A stretch of DNA of 36,270 bases from NCBI GenBank assembly GCA_038214535.1, contig JBBQRS010000045.1:1-36270 (forward strand), in the 5' to 3' direction. This stretch comes from JBBQRS01 sp038214535 (GTDB lineage: Bacteria; Chloroflexota; Anaerolineae; CG2-30-64-16). Made by a program: the position numbers and the translations under genes. Within the stretch, counting starts at the first letter, position 1. Each line of letters starts with the position of its first letter. Positions 12,917 to 20,808 of this stretch are shown in pieces. The notes beneath the pieces are model-generated. The model searched no databases. It saw only the letters and a list, made by a program, of their open reading frames with translations, and was not told the origin of the DNA.

Positions 12917-12945
12917 TTGTAATGTGCGACCATGTAAGGTAAGAT
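12917..12945 (+). promoter_or_regulatory. Predicted mraZ/dcw promoter
   Basis: TTGTAA (12917-12922), a 17-nt spacer and TAAGAT (12940-12945) form a moderate sigma70-type promoter, each box 4/6. The -10 and expected start (~12952) lie inside the MraZ repeat array, the geometry expected for autorepression. The rest of the 12624-13024 divergent region holds the rpoB leader and promoter and otherwise AT-rich sequence without a recognised gene. Confidence 0.45.
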
Positions 12946-12980
12946 GGGACAAAGTGGGATCAAGTGGAGCGAAGTGGCGC
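12941..12980 (+). promoter_or_regulatory. MraZ operator: four 10-bp direct repeats
   Basis: Four consecutive 10-mers share AAGTGG-type cores: AAGATGGGAC, AAAGTGGGAT, CAAGTGGAGC, GAAGTGGCGC. The 10-bp period and the G-rich half match the direct repeats bound by MraZ upstream of mraZ in E. coli (TGGG repeats) and Mycoplasma (AAAGTG repeats). They end 44 bp before the mraZ start. A similar single 10-mer (AAAGTGGCAA) occurs at 12816-12825. Confidence 0.85.
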
Positions 12981-13024
12981 GCCACCCTCCCGATTCAGAC
13001 CATCCGAGCGGAGAAATACACCCG

Positions 13025-13456
13025 ATGTTAGTCGGCCGATACGAGCACACCATTGACGAAAAGGGACGCGTTTCCCTGCCCGCCCGGTTCCGCGAGGAAC
13101 TCGGCGAGTCGTTGGTGCTGGCCGCCGGCCTCGATGGGCAGATCGAAGTGTTGCCGCCCGAAGTCTGGAAAAGCAAGATCACCCGCATCCGCAGCCTTAA
13201 CATGCTCGACGAAGAAGCGCGCGAACTGGATCAACGCCTGCACGACGACGCCCAGGAATGCCAGGTTGACAAATCCGGTCGGATTCTGATTCCCGGCTGG
13301 CTGCGTCAGGAAACCGGCATCGAGACCGACGTGATGGTCGTCGGGCAAACCGACCATATCCAGCTCTGGAGCGTCACGCGCTGGGCCGAACGCCGGGCGC
13401 AAGGCGGCAGCCGTGAACTCAGCAAACGGCTACAAGAGAAGGGCGCTTCATTATAG
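13025..13456 (+). CDS. mraZ: Transcriptional regulator MraZ
   Basis: MraZ is the DNA-binding autorepressor of the dcw cluster, forming ring-shaped oligomers from tandem AbrB-like folds. The 143-residue protein begins MLVGRYEHTIDEKGRVSLPA, with the two expected DxxxR signatures at DEKGR (11-15) and DKSGR (82-86). The longer reading frame from 12944 would run through the operator and lacks family homology, so the ATG at 13025, with GGAG at 13010-13013, is taken as the start. It is the first gene of the divergent cluster. Its stop TAG (13454-13456) overlaps the proposed beginning of rsmH. Confidence 0.95.
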   Translation: MLVGRYEHTIDEKGRVSLPARFREELGESLVLAAGLDGQIEVLPPEVWKSKITRIRSLNMLDEEARELDQRLHDDAQECQVDKSGRILIPGWLRQETGIETDVMVVGQTDHIQLWSVTRWAERRAQGGSRELSKRLQEKGASL

Positions 13457-14379
13457 AGACCACCCACGTCCCCGTGCTGTTCGAGGAAACGCTGGCGGGC
13501 CTGGCGCTCCAGTCCGGCCTCGACTGCATTGACGGGACGCTGGGCGGCGCAGGCCATGCCGCCGCGCTGCTTCAGGCCACCGGGCCGACCGGTCGCCTGC
13601 TCGGGCTGGACCTGGACCCCGGGGCGATCCGGCGGGGCGTCGAGCGCCTGGCCCCTTTCGGGGCACGCGCGGTGCTCCAGCAGGGCAGTTTTCAGGAGAT
13701 GGCGCACTTTGCGGCGTTACATGGCTTCGCCGGCCTGGGGGCCATCCTGCTCGACTTGGGCCTGTCCTCTGATGAACTGGCAGATGCGGCGCGTGGCTTC
13801 AGCTTCCAGTTCGCCGGCCCGCTGGATATGCGCTTCGATCCGGGGGGCGACTTAACAGCCGATGAAATCGTCAACGAATGGACGGTCGAAGCATTAGCCG
13901 ACGTCATTTATCGCTACGGCGAGGAGCCACGCTCGCGCCGGATCGCGCGGGCCCTCGTCGCGGCCCGACCCGTCGCCACGTCGGCCGAACTGGCCGCCAT
14001 TATCGCCCGCTCGCTGGGCGGCGCACAGGGTCGCCGGGTACACCCCGCCACGCGTATCTTTCAAGCGTTGCGGATCGCCGTCAATGACGAGTTGGCCGCC
14101 CTGGAAACGACCCTGCCGCAGATCGTGGAACTGCTGCGGCCGGGCGGGCGCTGCGCCATCATCACCTTTCATTCACTGGAAGACCGCATCGTCAAGCGGT
14201 TCTTCCACCAAGAAGCACAGGATTGTCTCTGTCCGCCGAGGCTACCCACCTGCGTTTGTGGACATCGGGCCACCCTGAAGATCGTCACACGCAAACCGAT
14301 TCAACCGTCAGAAACCGAAATCAGCCGTAACGCGCGCAGCCGCAGCGCCAAGCTCCGCATCGCCGAACGGCTGCCCTGA
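13450..14379 (+). CDS. rsmH: 16S rRNA m4C1402 methyltransferase RsmH (probable ATT start)
   Basis: RsmH methylates N4 of C1402 in 16S rRNA using S-adenosylmethionine. Visible motifs: DGTLGGAGHA (SAM motif I), LGLDLDPGAI, LLDLGLSSDEL, HPATRIFQALRIAVNDEL and ITFHSLEDRIVKRFF, then the CLCPPRLPTCVCG segment and a basic tail. The first canonical start is GTG 13474, but the reading frame stays open upstream and encodes THVPVLFEETL; HVPVL is the normal family N-terminus. No ATG, GTG or TTG exists between the upstream in-frame TGA (13414) and 13474. An ATT at 13450, 6 nt after GAAGGG, would give a 309-residue protein overlapping mraZ by 7 nt. The gene is certain; the start is inferred. Confidence 0.93.
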   Translation: MIETTHVPVLFEETLAGLALQSGLDCIDGTLGGAGHAAALLQATGPTGRLLGLDLDPGAIRRGVERLAPFGARAVLQQGSFQEMAHFAALHGFAGLGAILLDLGLSSDELADAARGFSFQFAGPLDMRFDPGGDLTADEIVNEWTVEALADVIYRYGEEPRSRRIARALVAARPVATSAELAAIIARSLGGAQGRRVHPATRIFQALRIAVNDELAALETTLPQIVELLRPGGRCAIITFHSLEDRIVKRFFHQEAQDCLCPPRLPTCVCGHRATLKIVTRKPIQPSETEISRNARSRSAKLRIAERLP

Positions 14380-14390
14380 GGAGGACCGAA

Positions 14391-14861
14391 ATGTTGCAGC
14401 GGACGACATTGACGCCGCCCATGTCCCAGCCGGAAAGCCCCGCCGCGGGCCAGACTGCCCCCGCGCAAACGGCTTCTTGGCTACGCTATTATCTCATCTT
14501 GATGGCGCTGGTCAGCGTCATCGCCTGCACCTTCATCTGGCAGGCCAATGACACCCAGAACATCCGGCGCGAGACCATAAGCCTCGGCTATGAAGCCGAA
14601 CGGCTGGAGGAGGAAAACTCCCGGCTCATGGTTGAGTTGGCCCAACTCGATTCACCTGCCAACATCGAGCGTGAAGCCGCGCGCCTCGGCATCGCCGGCG
14701 AGCAGGCGCCCAGGGTCGCAGTGACGCCGGTGCAATTCGTGCTGAAACCCGCGAGGCAACCCAATCGCTATGGAGCCATCCCGGAGCAGGTCGCCGGCTG
14801 GGCGCGCCGGCTTGCGCAGCGCGACCAGGCCGCAGACGCCGGGTCGAACGCCACGCGCTAG
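14391..14861 (+). CDS. ftsL: FtsL/DivIC-like septum protein
   Basis: This is a small bitopic protein of 156 residues: a Pro/Ala/Gln-rich cytoplasmic N-terminus, one membrane helix (about 32-50, LRYYLILMALVSVIACTFIW), then a charged coiled coil (about 56-90). This is the architecture of FtsL/DivIC, which links the FtsQ complex to FtsWI at the septum. Sequence identity in this family is low, so the name rests on topology plus position between rsmH and ftsI. The start ATG follows GAGGAGG with good spacing, 11 bp after the rsmH stop. An internal ATG (14421) is possible but has no such site. Confidence 0.75.
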   Translation: MLQRTTLTPPMSQPESPAAGQTAPAQTASWLRYYLILMALVSVIACTFIWQANDTQNIRRETISLGYEAERLEEENSRLMVELAQLDSPANIEREAARLGIAGEQAPRVAVTPVQFVLKPARQPNRYGAIPEQVAGWARRLAQRDQAADAGSNATR

Positions 14862-14911
14862 GCGTCCAGCACGCCTTAAACCCAACGACGCCCAGGCAAC
14901 GAGGACGCCCG

Positions 14912-16708
14912 ATGAGTGAAGCCAAGCGATGGCCGCGCCAGGCCGAGGATGAGCCCGCCACCCGGCCGCGCCGCCAATCAAAAGCGGACCCAAAGGAACA
15001 GGAAGCTGAAGCGCCGGTCGCAGAGATTGATCTGCGTCAGGTGCTCAGCCGCGCCCGGCTGCTCGTCATCGCCTTTCTTGCCATCATCATCCTCGTCGTA
15101 TTCCGCCTGGTCGCCTGGAACATGAAGCCGAATCCCGCGCCGCTCCAGGTTGTCCACGCCGTGGATGATTCACGCGGCCGCATCGTAGACAGCAACGGGC
15201 TGCTGCTGGCAACCGACAATTTCAAATGGGAAGTCTACATTCGCATCAGCGACTTACGTAAGGTCAAGAATCGGCCCGCGCTCCTCTCCGAGTTGGGCGC
15301 AATCATGGGCATCTCCGAGGAAGAGTTGCGCGCGCAGGTCACGTCCGCCGCGACCGACATGATCACCGTGGCCTGGGACGCGACAGACGATCAATGCAAA
15401 GCCATTTTGGGGCTAAACGTGTCCGACGTCATCTGGTGCGACTCGAAACGTTTCCGGGTCTATCCGCAGGGCGCGCTGGCTGCGCATCTGATCGGCTTCG
15501 CCAACATGGATCATGAAGGCAAAACCGGCGCGGAGTATTTCCACAATGGCTGGCTGCGCACCGCCGAGCATCCGCCCTTCCAGCAGATTCCCAGCCGCGC
15601 CGAGCCGTTGCCCGAAGCATGGCAGGTCTACCTGCCCTCCACCGGGGGTCGTGATCTCGTCCTGCACCTGAACGCGCCGCTTCAATACAAGGCCGAACAA
15701 CGGCTCCGCGAAGCGATCATCGCCTATCAGGCGGAATCGGGGTCCATCATCATCATGGATCCGCATTCCGGCGGCATCCTGGCCCTGGCGAACTGGCCCA
15801 CGTATGACCTGAACGACTACGGCCAGACCCGGCAATCGGTCATGCGCAATGCCGCGATCGAAGACATCTACGAGCCGGGCTCGGTTTTCAAGATCATCAC
15901 CTATGCGGCGGCGCTGGATGCCGGCGAAATCACCCCCGATACGATCTTCAATGATCCCGGGAAACTCGATGTCGAAGGCAAGGTGATCCAAAACGCCGAA
16001 AAACACATCTACGGCAAAGTCACCGCCACGCGCGCCCTGGAAAAATCCATCAACACGGTCAGCGCCCGGATTGCGCTCAATCTCGGCGGCAGACAATTTT
16101 ATCACTGTCTCAGCCTGTTCGGATTCGGCCGGAAGACCGAGACCGATGCCGTGAACGAGAGCGCCGGCGCCGTGCCGAGTTGGGGCACCGATGCGTGGAA
16201 CCGGCGCGATCAGGCGTCGAACTCTTTCGGCCAGGCCATTTCCGTCACCCCGTTGCAAATGGCAAACGCCGTCGCCACCATCGCGAACGGCGGCATTGTG
16301 GTGCAACCGCAAATCGTCGCCGGGGTGGTGAAAGACGGTGAGCTGTACCGGCTCGACCGCCGCGTCATGGGCCAGGCCATCCGGCCTGAAACCGCCAAAA
16401 CGCTCACACGCATGATGGTCTCGACCGCCGAAAGCTACAGCGTCAAGAATCTTGCGCCGGGCTATCGCGTGGCGGGTAAAACCGGAACCGCGGAAATTCC
16501 GCAGCAGGGCGGTTACACCAGCGACCTGACCATCACCAGCTTCGCAGGTTTCCTGCCTGCCGCCGACCCAAAAGTCGTCATCCTGGTGAAAATAGATAAG
16601 CCGCGAAAATCAAAGTGGGCCGAACAAGTCGCCCTGCCCGTTTTCCAGCAAGTCGCGCAAGACACCGTCAAAATCCTGAAGATCGAGCCGGACGACCGGC
16701 TCCCATAA
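14912..16708 (+). CDS. ftsI: Septal penicillin-binding protein (FtsI/PBP2-type transpeptidase)
   Basis: This monofunctional class B transpeptidase crosslinks septal peptidoglycan with FtsW. It has 598 residues: charged N-terminus, single membrane anchor (about 50-69), dimerisation/pedestal domain (from VDDSRGRIVDSNG), then the transpeptidase domain with all three active-site motifs: SVFK (S324, K327), SIN (379-381) and KTGT (523-526). No C-terminal PASTA domains are present, unlike many Gram-positive homologues. The ATG start has GAGGA 9-10 nt upstream. It sits 50 bp after ftsL; murF follows 44 bp later where murE would usually be. Confidence 0.95.
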   Translation: MSEAKRWPRQAEDEPATRPRRQSKADPKEQEAEAPVAEIDLRQVLSRARLLVIAFLAIIILVVFRLVAWNMKPNPAPLQVVHAVDDSRGRIVDSNGLLLATDNFKWEVYIRISDLRKVKNRPALLSELGAIMGISEEELRAQVTSAATDMITVAWDATDDQCKAILGLNVSDVIWCDSKRFRVYPQGALAAHLIGFANMDHEGKTGAEYFHNGWLRTAEHPPFQQIPSRAEPLPEAWQVYLPSTGGRDLVLHLNAPLQYKAEQRLREAIIAYQAESGSIIIMDPHSGGILALANWPTYDLNDYGQTRQSVMRNAAIEDIYEPGSVFKIITYAAALDAGEITPDTIFNDPGKLDVEGKVIQNAEKHIYGKVTATRALEKSINTVSARIALNLGGRQFYHCLSLFGFGRKTETDAVNESAGAVPSWGTDAWNRRDQASNSFGQAISVTPLQMANAVATIANGGIVVQPQIVAGVVKDGELYRLDRRVMGQAIRPETAKTLTRMMVSTAESYSVKNLAPGYRVAGKTGTAEIPQQGGYTSDLTITSFAGFLPAADPKVVILVKIDKPRKSKWAEQVALPVFQQVAQDTVKILKIEPDDRLP

Positions 16709-16752
16709 GCGTCAAAGACCGATCGCATTCCCGTTGTAAGAAAGGTCAACCC

Positions 16753-18240
16753 GTGCGTTTCGTGGATGTATGGCAAGGCGTATTGGGCCGCCCCGAAGGC
16801 TGCCCGCCCGCAATCGCAGACCAGCCGATCTCAACGGTCGTCGTAGATTCGCGCGCGGTCACCCCCGGCGCGGTCTTCGTCGCGCTGCCCGGCGAGCGCA
16901 CCGACGGCCATCTCTACATTCAGGATGCCCTGGATCGGGGCGCACTCGCCGTGATCGCCGGGCCACGCGCGCGCAACCTCGACCTTGCTGCGACCTTCGT
17001 CGCCCCCGACGGCAGCCTGACGCCCGCCGCGGGCGGCGCAGACCGCTACATCTTCAGCACCGACGACAGCCTGGCAGCGTTGCAGCGGCTGGCCGCCGCA
17101 TGGCGCGCCCAAATGCCCGTCGTCGTCGTGGGCATCACGGGCAGCGTCGGCAAAACCACCACCAAAGAGATCGTCGCCAACGTCCTCTCGCAACACTACA
17201 AGACCATGCGCACGCCCGGCAACCTCAACAACGAGATCGGGCTGCCGCTGACCTTGCTGCGCCTCACGCCGGCATACGAGCGCATCGTCCTGGAGATGGG
17301 CATGTACGCTGTCGGCGAAATTGCCCGCCTCTGCGAGCTGGCGCAGCCGCGCATCGGCGTGGTCACCAACGTCGGCCCCACTCACCTCGAACGCCTGGGC
17401 GCCATCGAACGCATCGCCGAGGCAAAGTCGGAGTTGGTGTGCGCGCTGCCGCCCGCCGACGAAGGCGGCGTGGCGATCTTGAACGCCGACGATCCGCTCG
17501 TGCGCGCCATGGCCGGCCTCACCCGCGCTCGCGTCATCACCTATGGCCTGACAGAGAACGCCGATTTCTGGGCCGACGAGGTTGACAGCGATGGTCTCGA
17601 GGGCGTCCGTTTCCGGCTGCACCACGCGAGCGAGAGCTTCTATTTACGCCTGCCGATGTTGGGCCGCCACAGCGTACACACCGCGCTGCGCGCCGCAGCC
17701 GTCGGTCGCGTTGACGGCCTCGCGTGGACGGAAATCATCGCCGGGCTGGAAAATATGAGCGGCCAACTGCGCCTGCTGGTCGCGCCGGGGCTGCGCGGCG
17801 CAACCGTGATAGACGACACCTATAACGCCAGCCCCGAATCCATGTTGGCCGCCCTGAACCTACTGGAAGACATCAATCGGCAGATGACCGACAAACCTCA
17901 CCGCCCGATCGCCGTGTTGGGCGACATGCTCGAACTCGGCAGCTATGAGGAGAAAGGCCATCGTCTGGTCGGCGCGCGCGCCGCCCAGGTCGTGCGCGGG
18001 GGCAAGCTCATCACGGTGGGGCTGCTCGCCCGCATGATGGCCGAAGAAGCCATTGCCGTGGGGATGCCCGCCGCCGACGTACACACCGCCGCGACCAACG
18101 CCGACGCCATCGCCGTCTTGCAGGGCCTCATCCGGCCCGATGACATTATCCTGGTCAAAGGCTCGCGCTCGCTGGGCATGGAAAGCATCTCCGACGTGCT
18201 CACGCGCACCAAACCGAACCACGGGAGCAAGGCTGTTTAA
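16753..18240 (+). CDS. murF: UDP-MurNAc-tripeptide:D-Ala-D-Ala ligase
   Basis: MurF adds the D-Ala-D-Ala dipeptide to UDP-MurNAc-tripeptide in the cytoplasm, completing the pentapeptide. Family motifs: STVVVDSRAVTPGAVFVAL, the P-loop GITGSVGKTTT (127-137, K134), NNEIGLPLTLL, LEMGMYAVGEI, VTNVGPTHLERLG, IDDTYNASPESMLAAL and VLGDMLELG. The frame is open further upstream into ftsI, but GTG at 16753, behind AAAGG, gives the normal N-terminus (495 residues). The stop is two bases before the mraY ATG, so the genes are translationally coupled. The dipeptide substrate comes from ddl further along the cluster. Confidence 0.95.
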   Translation: MRFVDVWQGVLGRPEGCPPAIADQPISTVVVDSRAVTPGAVFVALPGERTDGHLYIQDALDRGALAVIAGPRARNLDLAATFVAPDGSLTPAAGGADRYIFSTDDSLAALQRLAAAWRAQMPVVVVGITGSVGKTTTKEIVANVLSQHYKTMRTPGNLNNEIGLPLTLLRLTPAYERIVLEMGMYAVGEIARLCELAQPRIGVVTNVGPTHLERLGAIERIAEAKSELVCALPPADEGGVAILNADDPLVRAMAGLTRARVITYGLTENADFWADEVDSDGLEGVRFRLHHASESFYLRLPMLGRHSVHTALRAAAVGRVDGLAWTEIIAGLENMSGQLRLLVAPGLRGATVIDDTYNASPESMLAALNLLEDINRQMTDKPHRPIAVLGDMLELGSYEEKGHRLVGARAAQVVRGGKLITVGLLARMMAEEAIAVGMPAADVHTAATNADAIAVLQGLIRPDDIILVKGSRSLGMESISDVLTRTKPNHGSKAV

Positions 18241-18242
18241 TC

Positions 18243-19313
18243 ATGCAACAACAGGCCCCCGTCCCCTTCGCCCTGGCTTTAGCCACCGTCGCCTTCCTGT
18301 TCGCGGTCGTCTGGGGTCGGCCATTGATTACCTATCTCAAGACCCACGGCTACGGCAAGAAAATCCGCGTCGAGGGGCCGGAGTCGCACCAGGTCAAGAT
18401 GGGCACGCCCACCATGGGCGGCATCATGATCATCGTGCCCGTGGTCATCATCACTTTCGTCCTGAATCTGGCGAACTTCCTCAGCGGCTCCGCCTGGGGC
18501 AAACAGATCCTCTCCATCTTCAATTTCGCCGAGGGCAGCACGTTGATCGGCAAGTCCATCCTGGTGCCTATGCTGGTGATGCTGGGGTTCGGCCTGATGG
18601 GGATGCGCGACGACCTGTCCGGCATTCGCGGCAAAAATGGGCAAGGCAACGGTTTCAAGGCGCGCTCCAAGGCCTCGCTGCAAACCATCCTGGCGATTGC
18701 CGCGGCCCTGGCGCTCTACTTCTTCCTGGGTCTCTCCAGCGTCGCCATTCCGGGCGTCGAAACGAAGATCAACCTGGGCTTGTTCTACATTCCCATCGCC
18801 GCATTCGTGATTGTCGGCTCGACCAACGCCGTGAACCTGACCGATGGACTGGACGGCCTGGCCGGCTCCACGGCGGCCATCGCCTTCGCCGCCTTCGGCC
18901 TGATCGCCCTGCTCCAGGAGCAATACCCGTTGATGTCGTTCTGCTTCACCATGGTCGGCGCGATTTTCGCCTTCCTCTGGTATAACAGCCACCCCGCCGA
19001 GCTGTTCATGGGCGACACGGGCGCGCTGGCGCTGGGCGCGACGCTGGCCGTCGTCGCGCTGATGACCGGTCAGTGGTTGCTGTTGCCCGTCGTGGGTCTG
19101 GTGTTCGTCGCCGAAGCGCTCTCCGACATCATCCAGGTCTCTTTTTTCAAATGGACAAAGAAACGCACCGGCGAGGGCAAACGGGTATTCAAGATGGCCC
19201 CGCTGCACCATCACTTCGAGATTCTGGGCTGGTCGGAAACGCAGATCGGCTGGCGCTTCTTCCTGATCAGCATGTTAGCCGCCCTGCTGGGCATTGCACT
19301 GGCATTATTGTGA
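18243..19313 (+). CDS. mraY: Phospho-MurNAc-pentapeptide transferase (lipid I synthase)
   Basis: MraY is the polytopic membrane enzyme that moves phospho-MurNAc-pentapeptide onto undecaprenyl phosphate. The 356-residue protein has about ten hydrophobic segments and the diagnostic loops: KMGTPTMGG, MRDDLSG (D123, D124), NAVNLTDGLDGLAGS (from ~196), MGDTGALALG (256-265) and PLHHHFE (His 322-324). It begins ATG two bases after the murF stop and ends four bases before murD. Confidence 0.97.
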   Translation: MQQQAPVPFALALATVAFLFAVVWGRPLITYLKTHGYGKKIRVEGPESHQVKMGTPTMGGIMIIVPVVIITFVLNLANFLSGSAWGKQILSIFNFAEGSTLIGKSILVPMLVMLGFGLMGMRDDLSGIRGKNGQGNGFKARSKASLQTILAIAAALALYFFLGLSSVAIPGVETKINLGLFYIPIAAFVIVGSTNAVNLTDGLDGLAGSTAAIAFAAFGLIALLQEQYPLMSFCFTMVGAIFAFLWYNSHPAELFMGDTGALALGATLAVVALMTGQWLLLPVVGLVFVAEALSDIIQVSFFKWTKKRTGEGKRVFKMAPLHHHFEILGWSETQIGWRFFLISMLAALLGIALALL

Positions 19314-19317
19314 GCCG

Positions 19318-20808
19318 ATGAACCGAGCAATCCATCCCACGGCGTCACCCACCGGCGACGCCCTCTACGCGGATACCACCGTGGTCATCCTGGGGCTGGC
19401 CCGCCAGGGTGCGGCCGCCGCGCGCTATTTTCTCCGCCAGGGGGCTGACGTCATCGTCAGCGATCTGCGCGCGGCGTCGGCCCTGCTCGAAGCCAGGGGC
19501 AACCTCGAAACGTTCGCGACCGAAAGCGCGTCCGGCTCACTGAACTTCGCCTTCGGCGGGCACCCGCTGGAACTGCTGGACGACGCCGACTTGCTCTGTC
19601 TCAGCGGCGGCGTGTCGCCCGCGATCCCCATCGCACGGGAAGCCGTGCGGCGCGGCATCCCGCTCACCAACGACGCCCTGCTCACCCTGCAACATTGTCC
19701 GGTCCCCGTCATCGGCGTCACCGGCTCGGCCGGCAAAACCACCACCACAACCCTCGTCGGGCTGATGCTTCAGGCCGCGGGGTTCACCGTCCACGTGGGC
19801 GGCAACATCGGCACGCCGCTGCTCGACCACCTCGACGCCATCGGTTCGGGCGATAAGGTCGTGCTCGAGCTCTCCAGCTTCCAGCTTGAGCTGTTCGACC
19901 GCAGCCCCGACATCGCTGCGGTGCTCAACATCACACCCAACCACCTTGACCGCCACCCGTCTATGAGCCATTACGCGGCGGCCAAGGCCAATATCCTGCA
20001 ATTCCAGGCCCAGGGCGATACGTGCATTCTCAATGCAGACGACGCCAACACCGGCGCCTGGCTGCGGAGTGGACGCTGTCAGATCAGTGAGGGAACCGGG
20101 CAACCCGCCGTTTATTTTCCTTTATTGGCGAGCCGGTTCGGTTTCAGCCTGTCTGAGCCTGTCGCAGACGGCGCGTTCCTGTCGGGCGACGCGCTGATCT
20201 GGAGGCGACCCGGCCTGCCCGACGCCATTATCTGCCGGGTCAGCGACCTCCATCTGCGCGGACGGCACAACGTGGCGAACGTGCTCGCCGCGGCGTGCAT
20301 TGCCGGCATTGCCGGCGTGAACGTGGACGCTATGCGGGCCATCGCCACAACCTTCACCGGCGTCGAGCATCGTCTGGAAGTCGTCAGGCAGCGCAATGAC
20401 GTGCTCTGGGTCAACGACTCGATCGCCACCGCGCCCGAACGCACTGTGGCCGCCTTGCACGCCTTCAGCGAGCCGCTCGTGCTACTGCTCGGCGGGCGCG
20501 ACAAGAATCTGCCCTGGGATGATTGCGTCGCCGAGGTTGATGCCCGTCTCGTGCGCCAGGTGATCTTGTTCGGCGAGGCCGCGCCCCTGATCGCAGCCGC
20601 CTTCGCGCGTCAACGCGGCGGGGCCGACGCGCCGCCCGTTCCCATCGCGACGTGCGACCGGCTGGAGCAGGCCGTTGATCTTGCCGCTCGCGTCGCGCAG
20701 CCCGGTGACGTGGTGCTGCTCGCCCCCGGCGGAACCAGTTTCGACGCTTACCCCGATTTCGAGGCGCGCGGCCGTCATTTCCGCGCGTTGGTGGAGGCCC
20801 TGTCATGA
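19318..20808 (+). CDS. murD: UDP-MurNAc-L-Ala:D-Glu ligase
   Basis: MurD adds D-glutamate to UDP-MurNAc-L-Ala. The 496-residue protein starts with a Rossmann-like segment (TVVILGLARQGAAAARYF) and contains the P-loop GVTGSAGKTTT (133-143, K140), NITPNHLDRHPSM, LNADD, GRHNVANVLAA, NDSIATAPERTVAAL, LLGGRDKNLPW and the C-terminal LLAPGGTSFDAYPDFEARGRHF. The frame extends upstream to a TTG in mraY, but the ATG at 19318 is the sensible start, 4 bp after the mraY stop. Its TGA overlaps the ftsW ATG by 4 nt. Confidence 0.96.
   Translation: MNRAIHPTASPTGDALYADTTVVILGLARQGAAAARYFLRQGADVIVSDLRAASALLEARGNLETFATESASGSLNFAFGGHPLELLDDADLLCLSGGVSPAIPIAREAVRRGIPLTNDALLTLQHCPVPVIGVTGSAGKTTTTTLVGLMLQAAGFTVHVGGNIGTPLLDHLDAIGSGDKVVLELSSFQLELFDRSPDIAAVLNITPNHLDRHPSMSHYAAAKANILQFQAQGDTCILNADDANTGAWLRSGRCQISEGTGQPAVYFPLLASRFGFSLSEPVADGAFLSGDALIWRRPGLPDAIICRVSDLHLRGRHNVANVLAAACIAGIAGVNVDAMRAIATTFTGVEHRLEVVRQRNDVLWVNDSIATAPERTVAALHAFSEPLVLLLGGRDKNLPWDDCVAEVDARLVRQVILFGEAAPLIAAAFARQRGGADAPPVPIATCDRLEQAVDLAARVAQPGDVVLLAPGGTSFDAYPDFEARGRHFRALVEALS

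Noticed and set aside
12944..13024. N-terminal extension of mraZ from 12944
   Set aside because: The extension runs through the operator repeats, has no family similarity, and ATG 13025 has a ribosome site and the standard N-terminus.
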